Shown: positions 1-4,779 of the stretch, in pieces
Layout of the letters: every line of letters starts with the position of its first letter
Position numbering within the stretch: the first letter of the stretch is position 1
Source of the DNA: Oscillospiraceae bacterium
GTDB taxonomy: Bacteria; Bacillota_A; Clostridia; Oscillospirales; Oscillospiraceae
Direction: 5' to 3'
NCBI GenBank assembly: GCA_017396725.1
Contig: JAFQLA010000032.1
Coordinates: 1 to 5,450, forward strand
DNA length: 5,450 bases
Notes under the pieces: model-generated
What the model was told of the DNA's origin: nothing
The model's database searches: none
What the model saw: only the letters and a program-made list of their open reading frames with translations
Position numbers and translations under genes: made by a program

Positions 1-161
1 CCATTCTCCCCTATGAGGATTGCTGCACCGTCTGTACCCCCCCCCACCCCCGCACCCGTCCCCATGTAGAGGATGTGCGGGAAATGGAAGCCGCTCTCGA
101 TGTAGAAGGTCTTTGCCGCCGCGCGCTGGAAGGCAGCGAGCGGGTGAAAGTGAGATATTGA
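1..161 (+). CDS. thiI: ThiI, tRNA 4-thiouridine synthase / thiamine sulfurtransferase, C-terminal fragment
   Basis: Only the last 52 residues are visible (codons from position 3, stop TGA 159-161); the 5' part lies outside the window. The fragment begins [20 protein letters not shown], which matches the C-terminal end of the ThiI adenylating (PP-loop) domain of Firmicutes, where homologues read close to [17 protein letters not shown]. ThiI is a cytoplasmic enzyme. It activates U8 of tRNA by adenylation and receives sulfur from a cysteine desulfurase partner to make 4-thiouridine; in some bacteria it also serves thiazole synthesis. The protein stops soon after this motif, so there is no C-terminal rhodanese domain, as is usual in Firmicutes. 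The coding sequence contains a run of nine C (37-45), but the frame stays open through it. Only 1 base separates its stop from the next start, suggesting an operon. The identification rests on a short tail, so it is good but not certain. Confidence 0.85.
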   Translation, partial: ILPYEDCCTVCTPPHPRTRPHVEDVREMEAALDVEGLCRRALEGSERVKVRY

Positions 162-162
162 T

Positions 163-657
163 ATGACTTTGGAAAGTCTCTGCCTCTCCCTGTTGAAAGA
201 ACAAAACCGCACTTTCGCCTCCGCGGAGAGCTGCACCGGCGGTCTTATCGCCAAGCGCATCACCGATCTTCCCGGCTCCTCCGCCGTTTTCATGGGCGGC
301 GTGGTGTCTTACACCAATGCCGTGAAGGCGGGAGTGCTGAGTGTGCCGCAGGCACTTCTGGATGTCCACGGCGCAGTATCGGAAGAAGTGGGGCGCTCTA
401 TGGCAGAAAATGCCAGGCGCATCGCAGGCGCCGATTTCGGTCTTTCCACCACCGGTGTTGCCGGCCCCGACAAGGATGAGCGCGGCAACGAGGTGGGCAC
501 CGTCTTTATTTCCCTTGCCTCCCCAAACGGCACCGTCTGCCGCGAAATGCACTATGGCGCCATCGGCCGCGAAGCCATCCGCGAACGCGCTGCCGACACC
601 GCTTTCGACATGCTCTGCCGCGCCCTGCGCGGCCTTGACCCCATGGGGGGAATCTAA
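163..657 (+). CDS. pncC: PncC, nicotinamide-nucleotide (NMN) amidohydrolase, stand-alone CinA C-terminal domain
   Basis: This 164-residue protein is about the length of stand-alone CinA C-terminal (PncC/YgaD) enzymes. It lacks the N-terminal MoCF-like domain of full-length CinA (about 400 residues). Family motifs appear in order: AESCTGGLIAKRITDLPGSS at residues 21-40 (with the conserved Ser23), VVSYTNAVK at 47-55 (with conserved Lys55), GAVSEE at 70-75, TGVAGPD at 97-103 and GTVFI at 112-116. Members deamidate nicotinamide mononucleotide to nicotinate mononucleotide plus ammonia, recycling NMN in the cytoplasm; in bacteria much of that NMN comes from NAD-dependent DNA ligase. The start at 163 is one base after the thiI stop. 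Its Shine-Dalgarno is weak, so it is probably coupled to thiI translation. A nicotinamidase-like gene lies two genes downstream, which fits a shared role in pyridine-nucleotide salvage (inference). The family call is near certain; the exact substrate is inferred from characterised relatives. Confidence 0.95.
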   Translation: MTLESLCLSLLKEQNRTFASAESCTGGLIAKRITDLPGSSAVFMGGVVSYTNAVKAGVLSVPQALLDVHGAVSEEVGRSMAENARRIAGADFGLSTTGVAGPDKDERGNEVGTVFISLASPNGTVCREMHYGAIGREAIRERAADTAFDMLCRALRGLDPMGGI

Positions 658-673
658 TTTCAGGAGAATTACC

Positions 674-1033
674 ATGGCTAAGAAAAGAAAAAACAGCAAC
701 TATCATCCCAAATCCACCGTGCAGGCGCCCTCTACTGAAAACCGCGCCAATTCCAACACCACCAGGCTCAGCACCCGCAGCAAGATCCTGCTGCCTGTTT
801 CCGCCGTTCTCCTCATTGCCGCCTACATTCTCAGTTCCAAGTCCGGCAGCGGTGAGAGCACCATGGCTATCATCTCCTATGTGCTGATGGCGCTGGGCTG
901 CGGCAGTATGAGTGTCGTGGTGCAGGAAATGCGCCAGGAAAAGGACTCCACTATGATGAAGATCATCTTCTTTGTGCTGGTAGTGGTAGCCGTTCTCTAT
1001 GCCGGTGTCACCGCCTCTCTGCTTTTTAAGTAA
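674..1033 (+). CDS. Unrecognised 119-residue integral membrane protein, three predicted helices
   Basis: I do not recognise this protein. The start ATG at 674 follows a clear AGGAG (662-666) at 7 bases. Residues 1-37 are hydrophilic and basic (MAKKRKNSNYHPKS, then rich in Asn, Ser, Thr and Arg) with no signal peptidase site. Three hydrophobic stretches follow at about 38-53, 64-83 and 96-118. A short charged loop (QEMRQEKDS, 84-92) separates the second and third. The positive N-terminus suggests it stays in the cytoplasm, which would leave the short SKSGSGES loop outside and the 84-92 loop inside (inference). There are no obvious catalytic or metal-binding residues. It sits 16 bases after pncC, and its stop is one base before the gpsA start, so translation of gpsA probably depends on it. 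Codon use looks like that of its neighbours, which favours a real, long-resident gene. Function is unknown. Confidence 0.8.
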   Translation: MAKKRKNSNYHPKSTVQAPSTENRANSNTTRLSTRSKILLPVSAVLLIAAYILSSKSGSGESTMAIISYVLMALGCGSMSVVVQEMRQEKDSTMMKIIFFVLVVVAVLYAGVTASLLFK

Positions 1034-1034
1034 T

Positions 1035-1991
1035 ATGAAAATTGCTGTGATCGGCTGCGGTCGTTGGGGCAGCCTTATTACCTGGTATCTCGATTCTATC
1101 GGACACCGGATAACGCTTTACGGAAGAGCGGGTTCTGCGCGCATGGAGCGCTTCCTTTCCACCCGGTCCAACGATCTTCTGACCCTGCCGGAATCGGTGG
1201 CTCTCACCACCGATCTTTCCTGCGTTCAGGATGCTGAGGTCATCATCATTTCCATCGGCGCGCAGGGCCTGCAGGCTCTTTTTGATGAACTGCGCCCCTT
1301 TGACCTCAAGAACAAGACCTTCGTTCTCTGCATGAAAGGCATTGAGATCTCCACCGGCCGCCGTCTTTCCCAGATCGCGGAGGAAAATATGGATGCGAGC
1401 TGCACCGTAGCCGTTTGGCTGGGCCCCGGCCATGTGCAGGAATTCTATGCAGGTATTCCCAACTGCATGGTCATCGACAGTAAGAATGATGAAGAAAAGC
1501 GCCGTTTGGTAGATTCTTTCTCCAGTGACCTCATCCGCTTTTACTATGGCGATGACCTCATCGGCAACGAGATCGGCGCCGCCGCCAAGAATGTGGTGGG
1601 CATCGCCGCCGGCATTCTGGACGGGCTCTCCCTCACCACCCTCAAAGGCGCTCTTATGGCCCGCGGCACCCGTGAGATCGCGCGGCTGATCCGCGCTATG
1701 GGCGGCAACGAACTCTCCGCCTACGGTCTTTGCCATCTGGGCGACTACGAGGCCACCGTCTTCTCCCCCTACAGCCACAACCGCCGCTTCGGCGAAGCCT
1801 ACATCAAGGGCGAAAAGTTTGAAAAGCTGGCAGAGGGCTACTACACCGTAAAGGCGCTTATGGAGCTTTCGGAAAAGTACGGCGTGGAGCTTCCCATCTG
1901 CGAAACGGTGTATAAGACTCTTTACTGCGGCGAAGATGCCGCTGCGCTGATCCGCGGTCTTTTCAACCGCAGTCTCAAGCAGGAATTCTAA
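1035..1991 (+). CDS. gpsA: GpsA-family NAD(P)H-dependent glycerol-3-phosphate dehydrogenase, divergent
   Basis: This 318-residue cytoplasmic enzyme family reduces dihydroxyacetone phosphate to sn-glycerol 3-phosphate, the backbone of phospholipids. The Rossmann nucleotide-binding loop is MKIAVIGCGRWG (GxGxxG at residues 7-12). CMKGIE at 99-104 corresponds to the canonical TKGIE. GNEIGAAAKNVVGIAAGI at 177-194 carries the catalytic Lys185, and GDYEATVFSPYSHNRRFG at 236-253 corresponds to the GDL...SRNRRFG region. Two conserved substrate-region positions differ: the canonical GPS is GPG (130-132), and SRN is SHN (247-249, His248). This marks a divergent subgroup, which I believe is common in Clostridia, so a related phosphate substrate cannot be excluded. 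I chose ATG 1035 because the Rossmann fold begins there. An in-frame ATG at 999 would add an unrelated 12-residue tail inside the previous gene. There is no good Shine-Dalgarno before 1035 and only a one-base gap, so coupling is likely. Confidence 0.9.
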   Translation: MKIAVIGCGRWGSLITWYLDSIGHRITLYGRAGSARMERFLSTRSNDLLTLPESVALTTDLSCVQDAEVIIISIGAQGLQALFDELRPFDLKNKTFVLCMKGIEISTGRRLSQIAEENMDASCTVAVWLGPGHVQEFYAGIPNCMVIDSKNDEEKRRLVDSFSSDLIRFYYGDDLIGNEIGAAAKNVVGIAAGILDGLSLTTLKGALMARGTREIARLIRAMGGNELSAYGLCHLGDYEATVFSPYSHNRRFGEAYIKGEKFEKLAEGYYTVKALMELSEKYGVELPICETVYKTLYCGEDAAALIRGLFNRSLKQEF

Positions 1992-2008
1992 TGCCGCCGC
2001 TGCGGCAT
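1991..2008 (+). repeat. Short GC-rich hairpin at the gpsA stop codon
   Basis: ATGCCGC (1991-1997) and GCGGCAT (2002-2008) form a perfect 7-base-pair stem around the tetraloop CGCT. The stem starts on the last base of the gpsA stop codon. No T-run follows, and the next gene's ribosome binding site begins only about 11 bases later. It is therefore unlikely to be an intrinsic terminator. It may stabilise the upstream mRNA end or slow read-through, or it may be chance; the structure is visible but its role is inference. Confidence 0.4.
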
Positions 2009-2018
2009 ACTGATCCCA

Positions 2019-2027
2019 TAAGGAGGT
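2019..2027 (+). promoter_or_regulatory. Near-perfect Shine-Dalgarno for the cysteine hydrolase gene
   Basis: TAAGGAGGT at 2019-2027 is almost fully complementary to the 16S rRNA 3' end. It ends 6 bases before ATG 2034, so it fixes that start. It is much stronger than the sites before pncC and gpsA, so this gene can be translated independently of gpsA. Confidence 0.8.
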
Positions 2028-2033
2028 TCATCC

Positions 2034-2555
2034 ATGAGAAAAATGCTGATCGTTGTGGATATGCAGAACGATTTTATCGACGGTGCTCTGGGTACCGCCG
2101 AAGCTGTCGCCATTGTGGATAATGTGGTAAAGGAGATCGCAAAATACCCCGCGGAAAACATCATTGCCACCCGCGATACCCATGAGGAAAGCTACATGGA
2201 TACCCGTGAGGGCAAGTTCCTGCCTGTTCCCCACTGCATCCGCGGCAGCCACGGCTGGGAGATCGCCGATGCAGTAAAAGCCGCTCTCGGCAGCGCCAAG
2301 GTGCTGGATAAACCCACCTTCGGCTCCGTGGAACTGATGGAGCACATGGCAGCCCTTTCCAGAGAAGACGCGCTGGATATCACCCTTGTCGGCCTTTGCA
2401 CCGACATCTGCGTGGTGTCCAACGCCATGCTCATCAAAGCTGCCCTTCCTGAGGCGGAAGTCAGCGTTATCGCCGATTGCTGCGCGGGCGTCACTCCCGA
2501 AAGTCATGCCGCCGCGTTGAAAACCATGGCCATGTGTCAGGTCAGAATTCTGTAA
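2034..2555 (+). CDS. Nicotinamidase/isochorismatase-family cysteine hydrolase (PncA-like)
   Basis: This 173-residue protein is typical in length for bacterial nicotinamidase-like cysteine hydrolases. The catalytic triad is visible: Asp9 in VVDMQNDF, Lys93 in DKPTFGS and the nucleophile Cys126 in GLCTDICV. Metal-site residues in the PncA style are also present: Asp48 and His50 in TRDTH, and His67 in PVPHCIRGS. That site favours nicotinamidase (nicotinamide to nicotinate plus ammonia) over isochorismatase, which lacks it. The third PncA metal histidine is not obvious; Asp56 occupies about that place. CCAGVTPESHAAAL (149-162) is the usual C-terminal motif. The gene lies 42 bases after gpsA and has its own strong Shine-Dalgarno. 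It is followed directly by a terminator, so it is the last gene of its unit. With PncC upstream, a role in NAD salvage is plausible. I left the symbol blank because many clostridial members of this clade lack tested substrates; pncA would be the first guess. Confidence 0.87.
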   Translation: MRKMLIVVDMQNDFIDGALGTAEAVAIVDNVVKEIAKYPAENIIATRDTHEESYMDTREGKFLPVPHCIRGSHGWEIADAVKAALGSAKVLDKPTFGSVELMEHMAALSREDALDITLVGLCTDICVVSNAMLIKAALPEAEVSVIADCCAGVTPESHAAALKTMAMCQVRIL

Positions 2556-2567
2556 AAAAACATGCCG

Positions 2568-2603
2568 AAAGAGGGCAAATGCAATGCATTTGCCCTCTTT
2601 TTT
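2568..2603 (+). terminator. Strong intrinsic (Rho-independent) terminator after the cysteine hydrolase gene
   Basis: Perfect 15-base arms at 2568-2582 and 2586-2600 enclose a three-base AAT loop. The core is GAGGGCAAATGC / GCATTTGCCCTC. Six T (2598-2603) follow, the first three of which can also pair with the upstream A's. It lies 13 bases after the stop codon and closes the thiI-pncC-orf-gpsA-hydrolase unit. A run of seven A (2554-2560) upstream would act as a T-run on the other strand. Weak bidirectional function is possible, though there is no reverse-strand gene here to need it. Confidence 0.93.
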
Positions 2604-2604
2604 A

Positions 2605-2633
2605 TTGACAAAACTTTCTCTTTTCTGTATAAT
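2605..2633 (+). promoter_or_regulatory. Consensus sigma-A promoter of the zur-znuACB operon
   Basis: TTGACA at 2605-2610 and TATAAT at 2628-2633 match the -35 and -10 consensus exactly with an ideal 17-base spacer. Transcription should start near 2640. The -35 begins one base after the T-run of the preceding terminator. A promoter this strong needs tight control, and an operator overlaps the expected start site. Confidence 0.93.
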
Positions 2634-2659
2634 TCGAAAACGATAATCATTTTCAAATT
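2631..2659 (+). promoter_or_regulatory. Fur-family operator overlapping the -10 and transcription start
   Basis: The core GAAAACGATAATCATTTTC (2636-2654) matches the classical Fur box GATAATGATAATCATTATC at 16 of 19 positions. It can be read as hexamers GAAAAC, GATAAT, C, ATTTTC (two forward, one reverse). The dyad is longer than the core. Around centre base 2645, the arms 2631-2644 and 2646-2659 pair at 12 of 14 positions, and both mismatches are C opposite A. It begins within the -10 hexamer and covers the likely +1, the classic placement for repression. The gene downstream encodes a Fur-family protein, so autoregulation is inferred. The zinc effector is inferred from the transporter genes, not from the box itself. 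Confidence 0.87.
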
Positions 2660-2672
2660 CAAGGAGACCGCC

Positions 2673-3074
2673 ATGGCAACCTATGCTACCCGCCAGCAAA
2701 AACTGATCCTGGACACGCTGCACCATTCCGGTGAGAATCTCACCGCGCAGGCGCTTTGCGACCTTCTCCGCGCAGGCGGGCACAAGCTGGGTCTTGCCAC
2801 GGTATACCGCCAGCTGCAAAAGCTGGAAGAGAGCGGCAGCGTCCACCGCATCGTCACCGATGAGGGCAGTGCCTACCGCTACTGCGACCTTGCCGACAGC
2901 GGCGAGTGCTTTTTCATCAAATGCGAAAAGTGCGGCAGGATGGAGCATGTGGACTGCACCCACATGGGCGAGCTTTACGAGCACCTTTTCCACCACCACC
3001 ATTTTACCGTCAATCCCCGCCGCACCATGTTTTACGGGCTCTGCAGCACCTGCGGAGAGGAGGCTGCCAAATGA
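2673..3074 (+). CDS. zur: Fur-family metal-responsive repressor, probably Zur
   Basis: This 133-residue protein is the normal length for Fur/Zur/PerR proteins. The N-terminal winged helix spans about residues 1-75; LGLATVYRQLQKLEESGSV (39-57) is the recognition-helix region. The C-terminal dimerisation and metal domain carries the structural-zinc pairs Cys84/Cys87 (KCEKCG) and Cys124/Cys127 (CSTCG). It also has HVDC at 92-95 and four consecutive histidines (107-110) that supply regulatory ligands. In the usual H.HL.C..CG stretch, both histidines are replaced (Cys79 and Phe81), so the sensor site may be unusual. The start at 2673 has AAGGAG (2661-2666) six bases upstream. It is the first gene of the operon, lies just behind a Fur-type operator, and overlaps znuA by ATGA. 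This context makes zinc the likely co-repressor, although iron or manganese sensing cannot be excluded from sequence alone. Confidence 0.9.
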   Translation: MATYATRQQKLILDTLHHSGENLTAQALCDLLRAGGHKLGLATVYRQLQKLEESGSVHRIVTDEGSAYRYCDLADSGECFFIKCEKCGRMEHVDCTHMGELYEHLFHHHHFTVNPRRTMFYGLCSTCGEEAAK

Positions 3075-4066
3075 GAAAACGGCTTTTGTGCCTGCTTCTC
3101 TCCCTCGCCCTGCTTCTCTCCTGCGGCTGCGCCGCCCAAGGAAAGGAAGAGAGCGGGAAGCTGCAGGTAATTACCACACTTTTCCCCTATTATGATTTCG
3201 TCCGTGCCATTGGCGGTGAGCGGGTGGAACCCACACTGCTGCTGCCTCCCGGCATGGAGCCCCACAGCTTCGAACCCACGCCGCTGGATGTGGTGACCCT
3301 CAGTCACGCTGATGTCCTGATCTACAACGGCGGCAGCGGCGAGCTTTGGGTCGAGGAGATCCTCTCTTCCTCAGAGCATGATATTTCCCATATTCTCTGC
3401 GCCATGGATCAGGTTTCCATCATGGAATCCCAGGTGGTGGAAGGCATGGAGGACACCCCCCATGCTCACCAGCACCGGCACGATGAGGACTGCGATGACG
3501 AACACCACCACGACGAGGCAGAGGATTCCGACCATGTGGAATACGACGAGCACATCTGGACTTCTCCCGTGAATGCCATGGCCATTGTCGAAGCCATCTG
3601 CGCTACCCTCTCCGCCGCCGACCCTGCAGGCGCGGACTATTATGAAGAAAACCTTGCGGAGTATCTTGCTTCTCTCACCGAGCTCCACGAGACTTTTCTT
3701 GCCATCCGCAAGGATGCCGCCCGGGATATCCTGCTTTTCGGCGACCGATTCCCCCTGCTCTATTTCTGCGAAACTTATGACCTCCGCTATCGCGCCGCTT
3801 TCCACGGCTGCGCGGGGGACACCGAGCCCGGCATCGGTACCATCAAATTTCTCATCGACCTTGCCAACGATGAAAAGATCCCCGTGGTCTTCACCATCGA
3901 GCTTTCCAGCGGCAAGGTGGCACGGGTCATCAGCGAATCTTCCGCCGCCATGCCCCGCACCTTCTATTCCCTGCAAAATATCTCCCGGGACGATTTTGAC
4001 GCGGGAGAGACCTACCTTTCCCTGATGTGGAAAAATACTGAGGTTTTGAAGGAGGCGCTTTCATGA
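3071..4066 (+). CDS. znuA: ZnuA/AdcA-type zinc-binding lipoprotein of an ABC importer
   Basis: This 331-residue cluster A-I substrate-binding lipoprotein captures Zn(II) outside the cell and delivers it to the ZnuB permease. The signal peptide has MRKR, a leucine-rich core (5-16) and a lipobox LLLSC with lipidated Cys18 most likely; Cys20 is a second candidate. Domain motifs include TLFPYYDFVRAIGGE (36-50), MEPHSFEPTP with ligand His65 (62-71), and DEHIWTSP with ligand His161 (159-166). A low-complexity acidic and His-rich loop spans residues 131-161 (nine His, fourteen Asp/Glu), the hallmark of zinc rather than manganese carriers. Where classical ZnuA has its third histidine, this protein reads FGDRFPLLYF (223-232) followed by GCAGDTEPG (246-254). 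I recall that pattern from clostridial relatives, with Asp225 as a likely ligand. ATG 3071 overlaps the zur stop and has AGAGGAGG (3056-3063) in front. Confidence 0.93.
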   Translation: MRKRLLCLLLSLALLLSCGCAAQGKEESGKLQVITTLFPYYDFVRAIGGERVEPTLLLPPGMEPHSFEPTPLDVVTLSHADVLIYNGGSGELWVEEILSSSEHDISHILCAMDQVSIMESQVVEGMEDTPHAHQHRHDEDCDDEHHHDEAEDSDHVEYDEHIWTSPVNAMAIVEAICATLSAADPAGADYYEENLAEYLASLTELHETFLAIRKDAARDILLFGDRFPLLYFCETYDLRYRAAFHGCAGDTEPGIGTIKFLIDLANDEKIPVVFTIELSSGKVARVISESSAAMPRTFYSLQNISRDDFDAGETYLSLMWKNTEVLKEALS

Positions 4067-4779
4067 ATCATGATATTCTCATCCGCTGCGAAAACGCCGC
4101 CTTGGGTTATGAGGGAAAGCCCGTGTGGGATTCCCTGAGCCTCACAGTGCGCCGCGGCGACTATCTTTGCTGCGTGGGCGAAAACGGCTCAGGCAAGTCC
4201 ACTTTTCTCAAGAGTATTCTCGGCCTCATCTCTCCCATTTCGGGCAAGGTCGATGTGGCACAGAGCATCCGCTCCGGTGCCATCGGCTACCTCCCCCAGC
4301 AGACCGCGGCACAAAAGGACTTCCCCGCCACGGCCTACGAGGTGGTGATGAGCGGCTTTTTGAACGAGAGGAAAAACCGCTTCTTTTACTCCCGCGCCCA
4401 GAAGTCTCAGGCCCTTATGAACATGGGCAAGCTGGGTATTCTGGAGTTGAAAAACCGCTGCTACCGCGATCTTTCCGGCGGCCAGCAGCAGCGGGTGCTG
4501 CTCTCCCGCGCCCTGTGCGCCGCCAAGGATCTTCTGGTGCTGGACGAACCCGTCACAGGCCTCGATCCCGCCGCCGCCCAGGATCTCTACAAGACGCTCC
4601 GCTACCTCAATGAGACCGAAGGCGTTGCCATCGTCATGGTGACTCACGACATGGAAAGCGCCTTGAAATATGCCAAGACCATCCTTCATTGCGGCGCCAA
4701 TCACCAATGGTTCTTCGGCACCAAGGAAGAATACCTCGCCTCCCCCACGGGCCGCAGATTCGGAGGTGGCAGAGCATGA
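4063..4779 (+). CDS. znuC: ZnuC, ATP-binding subunit of the zinc ABC importer
   Basis: This 238-residue cytoplasmic ATPase powers zinc import, working as a dimer under the ZnuB permease. All nucleotide-binding motifs are intact: Walker A GENGSGKS (39-46), Q-loop YLPQQ (76-80), ABC signature LSGGQQQR (137-144), Walker B LLVLDEP (157-163), D-loop GLDP (166-169) and H-loop His195 in VTHD. Family members next to ZnuA-like proteins are assigned to zinc or manganese uptake; the His-rich partner favours zinc. The start ATG overlaps the znuA stop by four bases (ATGA) with AAGGAGG (4049-4055) in front, and the stop overlaps znuB in the same way. There are no truncations or missing residues. Confidence 0.96.
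   Translation: MNHDILIRCENAALGYEGKPVWDSLSLTVRRGDYLCCVGENGSGKSTFLKSILGLISPISGKVDVAQSIRSGAIGYLPQQTAAQKDFPATAYEVVMSGFLNERKNRFFYSRAQKSQALMNMGKLGILELKNRCYRDLSGGQQQRVLLSRALCAAKDLLVLDEPVTGLDPAAAQDLYKTLRYLNETEGVAIVMVTHDMESALKYAKTILHCGANHQWFFGTKEEYLASPTGRRFGGGRA

Noticed and set aside
37..69. Apparent frameshift in thiI at the poly-C run
   Set aside because: A first reading in another frame gave a stop at 67-69. Careful counting shows the thiI frame (codons from position 3) stays open through the C-run to the TGA at 159-161 and gives the expected TPPHPRTRP continuation.
999..1034. Upstream in-frame start for gpsA
   Set aside because: It would add 12 residues lying inside the previous gene ahead of MKIAVIGCGRWG, where GpsA proteins normally begin.
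1026..1778. Long open frame on the reverse strand opposite gpsA
   Set aside because: The forward strand carries a clear GpsA with all core motifs. The reverse product shows no family features and has no convincing ribosome binding site.
1991..2008. Intrinsic terminator between gpsA and the hydrolase gene
   Set aside because: The hairpin is short and is followed by ACTGATCCC rather than a T-run.
2562..2672. Upstream in-frame start for zur
   Set aside because: The extension would be made from the terminator, promoter and operator and has no homology to Fur proteins. ATG 2673 has a proper Shine-Dalgarno.
2028..3002. Long open frame on the reverse strand (324 codons)
   Set aside because: It lies antisense to the hydrolase and zur genes and runs through the terminator and promoter. 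It encodes no recognisable motif. Such shadows are common opposite GC-rich genes.
2906..3070. Upstream in-frame start for znuA
   Set aside because: The added residues are zur read out of frame. The lipoprotein signal peptide begins exactly at ATG 3071.
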